Of a stretch of DNA of 5,910 bases, positions 1 to 5,910 are shown piece by piece. A program made the translations under genes and the position numbers. This DNA is from OFTM382 sp964448185 (GTDB taxonomy: Bacteria; Planctomycetota; Phycisphaerae; Phycisphaerales; UBA1924): positions 1 to 5,910 of the forward strand of contig CAYUVO010000132.1 of NCBI GenBank assembly GCA_964448185.1. The letters run 5' to 3'. Position 1 is the first letter of the stretch. Every line of letters starts with the position of its first letter. Below the pieces are notes generated by a model that was not told the DNA's origin, did no database searches, and saw only the letters and a program-made list of their open reading frames with translations.

Positions 1-60
1 GGCGGCGGTTCATGGGGCGGCGGCGGTGGTGGCGGTGGCGGCGGCAACTCCTGGGGCTAA
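1..60 (+). CDS. C-terminal end of a protein with a Gly-rich tail (5' partial)
   Basis: An open frame runs in from the left edge and ends at TAA (58-60). The 19 visible residues are 14 glycines plus Ser, Trp and Asn: a GGGSWG block, a run of ten glycines, then NSWG at the C-terminus. A terminator hairpin lies 76 bases after the stop, which supports a real gene end on this strand. Gly-rich tails ending in Ser/Trp/Gly occur in several families, for example TPM-domain (YgcG-like) membrane proteins and some RNA-binding proteins. The catalytic or folded part lies outside the window, so no function is assigned. A chance open frame in a GGC-rich stretch is the main alternative. Confidence 0.6.
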   Translation, partial: GGGSWGGGGGGGGGGNSWG

Positions 61-136
61 AGCCTCCAGACTGCAAGCTCGCTTACGCGACTCCATCCCA
101 CCAACATGACGCCATCTGATGGCACATAACACACGC

Positions 137-166
137 ACCGGGTCCCACATGGGGTCCGGTTTTTTT
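137..166 (+). terminator. Rho-independent terminator of the plus-strand gene
   Basis: The left arm ACCGGGTCCC (137-146) pairs with GGGGTCCGGT (151-160) across the loop ACAT. This gives a 10-bp stem with eight Watson-Crick pairs and two adjacent G-U wobbles. It runs directly into seven T residues (160-166). The T-tract is only on the plus side, so the element acts on the gene ending at position 60 and not on the convergent minus-strand gene. Confidence 0.85.
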
Positions 167-192
167 GCATGCACGCCTCATATTGAACGAGT

Positions 193-217
193 GCAAATCT
201 CATGCATTTGAGATTGC
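193..217 (-). other. Small hairpin overlapping the zinc-ribbon stop codon
   Basis: GCAA (193-196) and TCTCA (198-202) pair with TTGC (214-217) and TGAGA (209-213). This makes a 9-bp stem with a single bulged A (197) and a 6-base loop. It touches the last base of the minus-strand stop codon. There is no T-tract on the minus-strand 3' side, so it is not a canonical terminator. It could protect the mRNA 3' end. Read on the plus strand it is followed by a T-rich stretch, but that stretch is simply the Lys codons of the neighbouring gene. Confidence 0.35.
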
Positions 218-630
218 TATTTGTCTTTCTTGTTTTTTTTCGACTTCTTTTCTTTAGTCGCTGCGATGACTCGCGTTCTGAGCTGCTTGCCGCTCTCGAG
301 GTTGTAGCCGCAGTGGATGCACATCACCGAGCCCGGATCAATGAACGACTGGCACTCGGGGCACGGCTCCTGCTTGGTCGCCGACGAATCCGCGAGCAAG
401 ATGTCCATCACATCTCCGCTGGCCATTTCGGCTGCTGCTCCACCAGCCGCCGCAGCTTCTGCGTCCGCCTTGGCTTTGCGTTTGGCCTTGAGCTTGGCAA
501 CGCACGGCTTGCAGATCCCCCGGCCCTTTTTGTCCACCTTGAACTCGATCGTGCGTAGATCCGCACCACACGATGCGCACTCGGTGGGCTGGCTCTGATC
601 AGATGCGGGCGGCGGTGGGGGGGGCGGCAT
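217..630 (-). CDS. Small double zinc-ribbon protein with Lys-rich tail
   Basis: This predicted 137-residue cytoplasmic protein has two four-cysteine zinc sites. The first is CASC...CKPC (C18, C21, C40, C43; CX2CX18CX2C). The second is CPEC...CIHC (C90, C93, C104, C107; CX2CX10CX2C), followed by GYN and SGK, a pattern frequent in planctomycete zinc-ribbon proteins. A Lys/Ala-rich, probably helical linker (about 44-70) joins them. The protein starts with Met plus seven prolines and ends in a basic tail (KEKKSKKNKKDK). I chose the start at 630 because GAGG lies 8 bases upstream. The longer in-frame start at 732 lacks a ribosome site and would add 34 unrelated-looking residues. The gene lies 137 bases downstream of the giant surface-protein gene on the same strand and may or may not be co-transcribed. 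The basic tail suggests contact with nucleic acid or ribosomes, but no enzyme motif is visible and the function is unknown. Confidence 0.85.
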   Translation of the reverse strand: MPPPPPPPASDQSQPTECASCGADLRTIEFKVDKKGRGICKPCVAKLKAKRKAKADAEAAAAGGAAAEMASGDVMDILLADSSATKQEPCPECQSFIDPGSVMCIHCGYNLESGKQLRTRVIAATKEKKSKKNKKDK

Positions 631-638
631 GGGCAGAA

Positions 639-645
639 CCTCACT
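639..645 (-). promoter_or_regulatory. Ribosome binding site deciding the zinc-ribbon start
   Basis: On the minus strand AGTGAGG ends 8 bases before the ATG at 630-628, giving a GAGG core at normal spacing. No comparable purine stretch precedes the ATG at 732, so this site is the reason for the shorter gene model. Confidence 0.6.
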
Positions 646-767
646 AAGAACGAAAGGGCTGTGGTCTTGAGCTACAGGGTACCGCGCAAGAAAGCCCCGC
701 GACGCCGAACGCCACGGGGAGGGGGAAGTCATTGGTGTCAGGGACAGCCCTCAACGGGCCGGTCTCC

Positions 768-1877
768 TTAGATAAACGTTGCGATTTCCGAGAGCACCTC
801 GGTGCCCCAATCGGCATCGCCGGGCTGCCACGAGCTTCGCAGTACGTCGCCTTCTGAATCCGCACCGACGACGTTGAGCGTGCCGTCGGTCGAGACAAAG
901 CTCGATACGGCGGACTGCGGGTCGTATGCGTTGTCCGCAGCACCGTCAGTGATCTGTGAGACGAGCCACTGCCCCCCGAACGAGGGCACCCACCAGTAGA
1001 TCACCAGATCGCCCTGCGAGTTGACCCCGGCGTAGTTCATCCCGCTCCAGCTCGTGAAGTACCCGGTCATCACCTGTGCGATCACGCGGTCGTCCACATC
1101 GCCGCTGTTGTCCGCGATGTCGCTCAGGTCGTTGCTGACCCAATCGCCAGCGAAGTCGGGCACCCACCAGGTCACACGCAGGCTGCCCGATGAATCGAGC
1201 GCGGTGAGGTTGATGCCGCTCCATGTGGTGAGGATCACGCTGAGCCCACTGGCGAGCTGTGGCGCGTTGGTGATGTCCGAGAGGTTGTCGAGTCGCCATT
1301 CCTCGAACGTGCCGGGCAGCACCCAGATATTCTGGATGTCGCCATTGGTATCGAGCCCGACGATGCTCCACTGGTTCCACGCGGTGACATAGCTCACGAT
1401 CTCATCAAGCACCGGCGTCACAAAGCCACCGGCCTCAAGATCGGTCGAGATGTCGTCGAACGCCCATGTCGTGCTGTCGGGGCCTAGTTGATAGAACGTC
1501 ACCAAGCGGTCACCCGAGGTGTAGCCCGCGAGATACTCCCGGCCGTCGAGCGTTGTAAATCGTGTCATCGCTCGCGCGATCGCGGTCGATCCCGGAACCG
1601 TGGCCCCGATGTCGAGCGCGGTAAACGAGCCGTCGGCCTGCTCGGTAAAGATCAGGATGGTCGAGTCGGTCAACACCGCTGCCCGCGTCAAGCCCTCAGC
1701 GTTCGACCAGACCTCGGCCTGACCCGTGAACGCCCCGCTTACGCCCGCGTCATCGGCGAGCCTTCGTGCGGTCCATGTGCCGTCGGCAGCCTGCTCAAAG
1801 AGCAAGGGCGAGCCGTCGCCAGCGATGGCGAGCACGCTGTGCAATCCGGTGTTCGCAGTCGCCAAGACTTCCGATCC
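768..1877 (-). repeat. Seven blade-like repeats forming a probable C-terminal propeller
   Basis: Seven repeats begin near residues 1023, 1071, 1121, 1181, 1233, 1291 and 1341, with 48-60 residues between starts. Each has a strand such as WSGMNYAGVNSQG, a second strand such as DLVIYWWVP, then GxW and a strand ending LSDI. The WWVP motif is best in the fifth and sixth copies. It degenerates to IWVLP in the fourth and SSWQP in the seventh, and it is lost in the first three, which instead have FEQAADGTW- or FTEQADGSF-type turns. Seven copies in about 370 residues match the size of a seven-bladed beta-propeller. No catalytic residues were recognised. Confidence 0.65.
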
Positions 1878-4800
1878 GCCCGCTGCCGTCTGGGCCGCCG
1901 TGATCGTGACCGCCACGGTGCTGATCGTGCCGTCAACCTCAGCGCCCGGTCGGCTTGTCGCGGGTCGGATGAGCAGCGTCGCGTTGCCCAAAGGCAATCC
2001 CGCCGAAGTCTCACGCGAAACCGTCACTGTGCCGGTGCCCGTGGCGGCGTTCTCGCTGTAAATCCCTTGCCCCAGAATCTCACCGTTGTCAACCGCACCG
2101 TTGCCGTTGAGGTCGATGAACACGTCCACCGCCAGAATCGATCCCGCAGCATCGGCGAACACCGGACTCGTCACGTTGACCGTAAACGGACGGTGACGCT
2201 CGATCGAGGTCGTTGAAGCGCCCGTGTGATCGAGCAACGTAACGGTGGCGAAGCCCGGGACCGCTTGGAGCGTCACCGTGCCCGTCGAGGCGTTCCCAAG
2301 CAACCCCGTGTTGTCCACCGGGATCAGCAGCAGCGTGCTCGTCCCAACGGGAAGCTGCTCGACGGGGAGCACCGTGGTGCCACCGAGCGGGATCGTGTCG
2401 ATCAGTTCGCCCGCGTCAGCCGTGCCGTTGTTGTTCGCATCGCGGAACACGCGGATGCCCGAGACAAGCCCGTCGGGGTCGTTGGCGGTCGTCACGTTGA
2501 TGACGACTTCACGGCTGACCAGCGTGACGGTCTCAGCCCCGAGCGTGACCGTCGGGCGGAAGCCCTCGGTGGCACCGATGTCCACGCCGTTGCCGTCATC
2601 GCGGTCAAACCCGCGTGCGTCATTGGTCAGGGTGTTGGGGTTTGAGCCAGCATCAAGTGCCGGGCTGGTTTCCATGGGCATGTGCGTGAACACCGGCCCG
2701 CCGAAGTCGCCCAGATCAGTCAGCACCGGATCGGTGTTGATGAGGTTATTGGTGTTCGTGCCGAGGTCATTGACGTCGAGATCCGGATCGGTGCTGTCGG
2801 CGTCGATGTTGCCCGCAATGATCGAGCTGCGAACATCAATGGTGGTGCTCGTTGCTCCGATGCCGCCGAGCTGACCTCGTGCGGTGTTGGCTGTGATGGT
2901 CGAGTTGTCAATGCTCACCGTTCCGGTTTGATCAACCCGCAGCCCCGCACCGAAGTTCGCCGTATTCCCCGAGACGGTCGTGCCGACGAGTGTCAGGCTC
3001 GAGCCGCGGAAGTAGATCCCGCCGCCGTCACTGCTCGTGGACGTGTTCGCGCTGACCAGTGAGTCGATGAAACTGGCCCCGACGCCGGTTCTCGCCTTGT
3101 AATACCCGCCTCCGCGGATCGTCGAGGTATTGCCCGAGATGGTGGTGCCCGTGATCGCGGCGGTCAGAGAGGCGTCGTGGATTCCGCCGCCGTCGCGTGC
3201 CGCGACGTTGTTCGAGATCGTCGAGGTGGTGATTGCAAGCGTACCCGCGGTCGAGAAGATGCCCCCGCCGTCGAGCGTGTTGGCTTGGTTGCCATTGATG
3301 GTTGAACCGGTGATGCTCAGCGAGTAGCTCGCTTCATCATTGATGCCCGTGAGCATGATCCCGCCGCCGATGGAGCTTGCGATGTTGTCGGAGATCGTCG
3401 TACTCTCGATCACGATCTCAGCGTTCTCGTCGCCCGAGACATACAACCCGCCCCCGGCGGTCGCCGTGTTGTTCGTGAGCGTTGATCCAAGGATCCGAAC
3501 CGTCGGATCGGTCGAGCTCGTATTGAAGGGCTTGCGTACATACATCGCCCCGCCGTCGTCCGTAGCGCTGTTCTCGGTGAACGTGCTGTTCTCGATCCGC
3601 AGCGTGTTGCCGATCGCGTGGATCGATGCGATCCCGCCGCCCCGACTCGCCGAGTTCATACTGAACGTTGATTCGGTCACGACCAGCGATATCGCCAGCG
3701 ACTGAATCCCGCCGCCGTCGGTCGCTGCGGTGTTGGACGTGAACGTCGATTCGGTGACATTGACCGTCCCGCCGGCGCTGAGCACGTTGAACCCGCCCGC
3801 CGAGTCGCCCGCCGTGTTGCCGGTAAACATAACCGTGTTGAGCGTGGTGGTCCCGCTGGTGCTCATGGTCAGATTGAGCCCGCCGCCGTTCTGTCCGGCA
3901 GCGTTCATCGTGATCCCGGTGTTGGTGACCGAGAACGTCCCGCCGTTGGCCAGTTCAACGAGGATTCCGCCGCCGTTGTTGCCCGCCATGTTGCCCGAGA
4001 TCGTCGAGTTGCTGATCGTCAGCGTGTCGCCGTTGGACTCGAACGCGATCCCACCGCCGCGCACCGAAGCGGTGTTGCCCGAGACGGTGGTGCTGGTGAG
4101 CGAGAGTGAAGTTGCCCCGACGACGATGATCCCGCCGCCGTTGCCGCCGTTGGCCATGTTCCCCGAAACCGTCGCGTTGGTCAGGGTCACCGTGGTATTG
4201 GAGGATGACGACCCGATCCCGCCTCCACCCATCGCAGAGGTGTTGCCCGAGATCGTCGAGCCGTTGACCGTCAGCGAGGTGTTGTTGTTCATCCAGATCC
4301 CCCCGCCGCCGAGTGAAGCGGAGTTTCCGGTGATCGAGGTCGAGGCGTCCATGGTCAGCGAGCCTCCCGCGAGGTACACCGCGCCGCCCAACGCTCCCAC
4401 GCTGTCGCGGATAATCACGCTTCGCAGCTCAAGAGCTTCGGACGAGCGAATCGCGCCGCCGACTTCGACGCCCGAGTTGCCGTTGATGAGCGTCAGGTTC
4501 TGGATCAGGACCGCTGCGTCGCTCCCGTTGCCGTCATCAATTTCAAAGATTCGCGTCGTGTTCTGACCCGAGATCGTGAACACGCCCGAGCTTGGACCAC
4601 GAACCGTGGTCGCTCCACCGATGTTCAACGCTGCGGGAACGTTGAGTGTCATCCCGATCAGGCTGTCGGAGAACACAATCTCGTCGGCACCCGGATTGGC
4701 ATTCGCATCAGCGACCGCTTCGATGAACGAAAACTGGCCCGGGCCGCGGTTGCCGTCGTCGTTGGTGTCGAGTGAATCAACCACGAACGTCGAGAGCAGT

Positions 4801-4919
4801 TTGCGCTCTTCGAGCGTCTCACAACACATGGCCCGTCCCTGCGAAGTCAGCAGGCGACGAACAAAACGGAAAGGACTCAAACCACGATCGCTCGGTGCGG
4901 TGCGCATGAAAAATCTCAT
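768..4919 (-). CDS. Giant secreted/surface beta-helix, Ig-like and propeller protein
   Basis: This 1383-residue protein has clear modules. The leader is Arg-rich with LEERKLLS at 36-43, a variant of the LEPR-XLL motif that marks many exported planctomycete proteins. Residues 44-90 resemble the CSLREAI-type strand that opens bacterial beta-helix proteins (SFIEAVADANANPGADEIVF). About twenty beta-helix coils follow (150-690), then a choice-of-anchor-Q-like block (712-788), two Ig-like modules with calcium-type loops (789-1007), and seven blade-like repeats to the C-terminus (1015-1383). There is no hydrophobic segment of membrane-spanning length and no LPxTG or PEP-CTERM sorting signal. Only three lysines and two cysteines (C32, C33, both in the leader) were seen. 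No catalytic motif was recognised, so adhesion or a structural surface role is inferred only from architecture. The start is uncertain. The ATG at 4919 keeps the basic leader but lacks a good ribosome site; the ATG at 4829 has AGGGA 6 bases upstream and would give 1353 residues. The partial upstream neighbour shares the blade repeat. Confidence 0.9.
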   Translation of the reverse strand: MRFFMRTAPSDRGLSPFRFVRRLLTSQGRAMCCETLEERKLLSTFVVDSLDTNDDGNRGPGQFSFIEAVADANANPGADEIVFSDSLIGMTLNVPAALNIGGATTVRGPSSGVFTISGQNTTRIFEIDDGNGSDAAVLIQNLTLINGNSGVEVGGAIRSSEALELRSVIIRDSVGALGGAVYLAGGSLTMDASTSITGNSASLGGGGIWMNNNTSLTVNGSTISGNTSAMGGGGIGSSSSNTTVTLTNATVSGNMANGGNGGGIIVVGATSLSLTSTTVSGNTASVRGGGIAFESNGDTLTISNSTISGNMAGNNGGGILVELANGGTFSVTNTGITMNAAGQNGGGLNLTMSTSGTTTLNTVMFTGNTAGDSAGGFNVLSAGGTVNVTESTFTSNTAATDGGGIQSLAISLVVTESTFSMNSASRGGGIASIHAIGNTLRIENSTFTENSATDDGGAMYVRKPFNTSSTDPTVRILGSTLTNNTATAGGGLYVSGDENAEIVIESTTISDNIASSIGGGIMLTGINDEASYSLSITGSTINGNQANTLDGGGIFSTAGTLAITTSTISNNVAARDGGGIHDASLTAAITGTTISGNTSTIRGGGYYKARTGVGASFIDSLVSANTSTSSDGGGIYFRGSSLTLVGTTVSGNTANFGAGLRVDQTGTVSIDNSTITANTARGQLGGIGATSTTIDVRSSIIAGNIDADSTDPDLDVNDLGTNTNNLINTDPVLTDLGDFGGPVFTHMPMETSPALDAGSNPNTLTNDARGFDRDDGNGVDIGATEGFRPTVTLGAETVTLVSREVVINVTTANDPDGLVSGIRVFRDANNNGTADAGELIDTIPLGGTTVLPVEQLPVGTSTLLLIPVDNTGLLGNASTGTVTLQAVPGFATVTLLDHTGASTTSIERHRPFTVNVTSPVFADAAGSILAVDVFIDLNGNGAVDNGEILGQGIYSENAATGTGTVTVSRETSAGLPLGNATLLIRPATSRPGAEVDGTISTVAVTITAAQTAAGGSEVLATANTGLHSVLAIAGDGSPLLFEQAADGTWTARRLADDAGVSGAFTGQAEVWSNAEGLTRAAVLTDSTILIFTEQADGSFTALDIGATVPGSTAIARAMTRFTTLDGREYLAGYTSGDRLVTFYQLGPDSTTWAFDDISTDLEAGGFVTPVLDEIVSYVTAWNQWSIVGLDTNGDIQNIWVLPGTFEEWRLDNLSDITNAPQLASGLSVILTTWSGINLTALDSSGSLRVTWWVPDFAGDWVSNDLSDIADNSGDVDDRVIAQVMTGYFTSWSGMNYAGVNSQGDLVIYWWVPSFGGQWLVSQITDGAADNAYDPQSAVSSFVSTDGTLNVVGADSEGDVLRSSWQPGDADWGTEVLSEIATFI
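1899..2555 (-). repeat. Two related Ig-like modules with calcium-type loops
   Basis: Residues 789-887 and 888-1007 align with each other. Each has an initial VTL strand, a VF-x-D-x-NxNGxxDxGE loop (D827-E838 and D936-E947), and an LPxGxxTLLxxP strand near the end. The loop resembles the EF-hand-like acidic calcium loops of dockerin or thrombospondin type-3 repeats. Tandem Ig/cadherin-like spacers of this kind usually stiffen surface proteins when calcium is bound. Calcium binding here is inferred from the Asp/Asn/Gly spacing alone. Confidence 0.65.
2556..2786 (-). other. Choice-of-anchor-Q-type block
   Basis: Residues 712-788 follow the order typical of the choice-of-anchor Q region: DPVLTDLGDFGGPVFTHMP, then SPALDAG, then ARGFDRDDGNGVDIGATEG. 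The family form is DP.L..L.DNGG.T.TH...GSPAIDAG...D.RG..R....DIGA.E. It closes the beta-helix. In many proteins this block sits near the C-terminus ahead of a variable sorting signal, whereas here about 600 further residues follow. Confidence 0.75.
2850..4472 (-). repeat. About twenty Pmp-like beta-helix coils
   Basis: Residues about 150-690 hold about twenty copies of a coil with consensus (N/S)ST(I/F/V)(S/T)xN(T/S)A...GGG(I/A/L). The Gly motif recurs near residues 154, 178, 205, 232, 262, 288, 316, 345, 375, 402, 427, 456, 489, 518, 551, 577, 603, 632, 658 and 685, a spacing of 24-33 and mostly 26-30. This is the pattern of right-handed beta-helices and is close to the GGA(I/L/V) plus FxxN repeats of chlamydial polymorphic membrane proteins. 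The extra residues in the longest coils (near 460-490 and 520-550) should form loops projecting from the helix. The first and last coils are degenerate (VGGAIRSS, LGGIGATS), as expected for caps. Confidence 0.85.
4791..4814 (-). other. LEERKLLS motif (LEPR-XLL variant) in the leader
   Basis: Residues 36-43 of the giant protein read LEERKLLS, preceded by a basic stretch (RFVRRLL at 18-24). The motif stands just ahead of the first secreted-type beta-strand. In planctomycetes the usual form is LEPRxLLS near the N-terminus of large exported proteins. Here the proline is replaced by glutamate. The motif is assumed to be linked to export or processing, which is family knowledge and not shown by this sequence. 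Confidence 0.75.
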
Positions 4920-5131
4920 CTGAAAGTGTGTAAACGAGTCTGATCTGATCGCTGCTCAGGTCGGTACCCGCAGCAGCACTCCAATGCTTGGTCATAGAAA
5001 GAAACGTATCAGTAGCTATTTCGGTCGTCGCAGCCTGTGAGGGTCAGGATTCGCGCCCATAGCAACTCCCCTCACGCCCAACCCTCAGCCCGTTGCACTG
5101 CAGAACCCTGCCAAAGCACGAACGGAACTCG
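4920..5131 (-). other. Spacer and 5' leader of the giant gene
   Basis: These 212 bases contain no convincing gene. No strong -35/-10 pair and no terminator with a T-tract was found for the upstream gene. Two small structures are visible: an imperfect inverted repeat with arms GCTGCT (4951-4956) and AGCAGC (4972-4977) enclosing a GGTACC palindrome, and a tandem TGATCTGATC (4941-4950) about 20 bases before the ATG. Either could be part of the mRNA leader or an operator, but this is not established. Confidence 0.3.
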
Positions 5132-5910
5132 TCATGAGGTGAATCCCGCTCGCGATCGGTACTGCAACTCAAAGTCCGAGAGCTGGCCCAACAATCCAAG
5201 ATGCGCCACACTCGGCACGTTTGCAAGCGGTTCGAGCAACCACTTTGCACGAAGATCAGGTCGAGCCCCGGGGATGCTCTGGTACTCCGTCGTAAATGTC
5301 ACCACAAACACCGCGCCCGTGGTATCCACCAGCACTACCGACATCCCGCCCGCCTGCTCAAGAGCAGTGTCCCGAGGATCGAACGTTGTCTGCCCGTTGC
5401 TCTGCGTGTCTGTGAAGGCCAAGAACGTCGGCGCGCTCGTCAAGGGCTGACCGGTGATCGGGTCATTGAAAACGCTCGAAGTGAACGGCGTCAGGATCCA
5501 GCCGTTCGCGTTGTTCCCAAGCTGATTCCCTGCCGATTCTGGTGACCACCACAGGCTTACCAACTGACCGTTCGAGATCCCTTGGATGCTAAACGCACGC
5601 CACGCGGCGATCACCCCGGTCATCGAGCCCGGCTCAAACTGCACGCTCCCCGTCAAACCACCAGCTTCAGCCAGATTCGTGAGCACCCACGAGTGTTCGC
5701 CGTCGGGTAGTTCATGAACCACCCCACCGTGCCAGAGTGACCACACATTGCCCGAGCTGTCCTGGAACCAATAGTTCTCAGCCGTCCAGTCCGCCTGCGA
5801 ATACGCCGGGTCGGGCACCACGCTGATGAGCAGATCCCGGATGAAGTCGCCGTCCGCAAGCCCGCTGGGAGCCGGATCCTCGAATAAGCTAATGCACTGA
5901 TCGCCCCTCA
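5132..5910 (-). CDS. C-terminal part of a blade-repeat protein related to its neighbour (5' partial)
   Basis: The frame is open from the right edge to TGA at 5132-5134, giving 258 visible residues. An internal GTG at 5821 could be taken as a start, but 29 further in-frame residues precede it without a stop or ATG, so the true start lies beyond the window. At least three blade-like units are visible: NYWFQDSSGNVWSLW (45-59), FSIQGISNGQLVSLWW (106-121) and MSVVLVDTTGAVFVVTF (189-205). Each is followed by a Trp-containing strand (W74, W137, W223). They match the repeat in the C-terminal third of the downstream giant protein. Lysine occurs once (K222) and cysteine once, again like the neighbour. 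No sorting signal is seen at the end (LQYRSRAGFTS). Probably exported; function unknown. Confidence 0.8.
   Translation of the reverse strand, partial: RGDQCISLFEDPAPSGLADGDFIRDLLISVVPDPAYSQADWTAENYWFQDSSGNVWSLWHGGVVHELPDGEHSWVLTNLAEAGGLTGSVQFEPGSMTGVIAAWRAFSIQGISNGQLVSLWWSPESAGNQLGNNANGWILTPFTSSVFNDPITGQPLTSAPTFLAFTDTQSNGQTTFDPRDTALEQAGGMSVVLVDTTGAVFVVTFTTEYQSIPGARPDLRAKWLLEPLANVPSVAHLGLLGQLSDFELQYRSRAGFTS

Noticed and set aside
111..123. Interrupted palindrome GCCATC-T-GATGGC
   Set aside because: It is short, can fold only 4 bp once a minimal loop is allowed, lies between convergent gene ends, and shows no second copy. Chance is the simplest explanation.
631..732. N-terminal extension of the zinc-ribbon gene to the ATG at 732
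   Set aside because: There is no ribosome site upstream of 732, while GAGG is well placed before the ATG at 630. The added residues show no domain.
740..767. Possible terminator after the giant gene (GCCC/GGGC hairpin)
   Set aside because: The stem is only about 6 bp with a wobble, and no T-tract follows on the minus strand.
2850..4472. CRISPR-like or satellite DNA repeat
   Set aside because: The DNA periodicity of about 80-87 bases follows from the protein coil repeat. Copies vary, are in frame and have no uniform repeat/spacer structure.
3730..4566. Long plus-strand open frame of 278 codons (with similar ones at 3340-3705 and 2245-2874)
   Set aside because: It lies wholly antisense to the repeat-rich giant gene. 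Its protein is low-complexity Pro/Val/Ser that mirrors the GGGI/ISGN codons, and no ribosome site or recognisable domain is present. It is a shadow of the repeats.
5132..5821. Treating the blade-repeat gene as complete with a GTG start at 5821
   Set aside because: The frame remains open to the window edge for 29 more residues of similar character, and the blades appear cut off on that side. It is better called 5' partial.

Overview
The window looks like chromosomal DNA from a member of the Planctomycetota, possibly a Phycisphaerae-like lineage. The DNA is GC-rich. It encodes a giant secreted-type protein with a planctomycete-style N-terminal motif (LEERKLLS, a variant of the LEPR-XLL signature) and a small double zinc-ribbon protein ending in the CxxCGYN..SGK pattern common in that phylum. 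The assignment is inferred from protein style, not from a marker gene.

Layout, left to right. Positions 1-60 hold the last 19 codons of a plus-strand gene with a Gly-rich tail. It is followed by a good intrinsic terminator (137-166). Everything else is on the minus strand, so that gene converges with the rest. In order of minus-strand transcription: (i) 5132-5910, the C-terminal 258 residues of a protein that starts beyond the right edge and contains at least three beta-propeller-like blades; (ii) a 212-base spacer; (iii) 768-4919, a 1383-residue multidomain surface or extracellular protein; (iv) a 137-base spacer; (v) 217-630, a 137-residue double zinc-ribbon protein with a Lys-rich tail.

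The large protein can be read in blocks: a basic leader with LEERKLLS (about 1-43), a CSLREAI-like strand (44-90), about twenty Pmp-like beta-helix coils with the signature STxSxNxA...GGGI (about 150-690), a choice-of-anchor-Q-type block (712-788), two related Ig-like modules each with a DxNxNGxxDxGE calcium-type loop (789-1007), and seven roughly 54-residue repeats compatible with a seven-bladed propeller (about 1015-1383). The partial upstream gene carries the same blade type, so the two neighbours look like relatives sharing a module. Both are almost devoid of lysine and cysteine, unlike the Lys-rich zinc-ribbon protein.

No mobile element, CRISPR array, tRNA or rRNA was seen. The function of the exported proteins (adhesion, glycan binding, cell-surface structure) cannot be fixed from sequence. 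The most distinctive points are the beta-helix / Ig / seven-blade architecture and the sharing of the blade module between adjacent genes.
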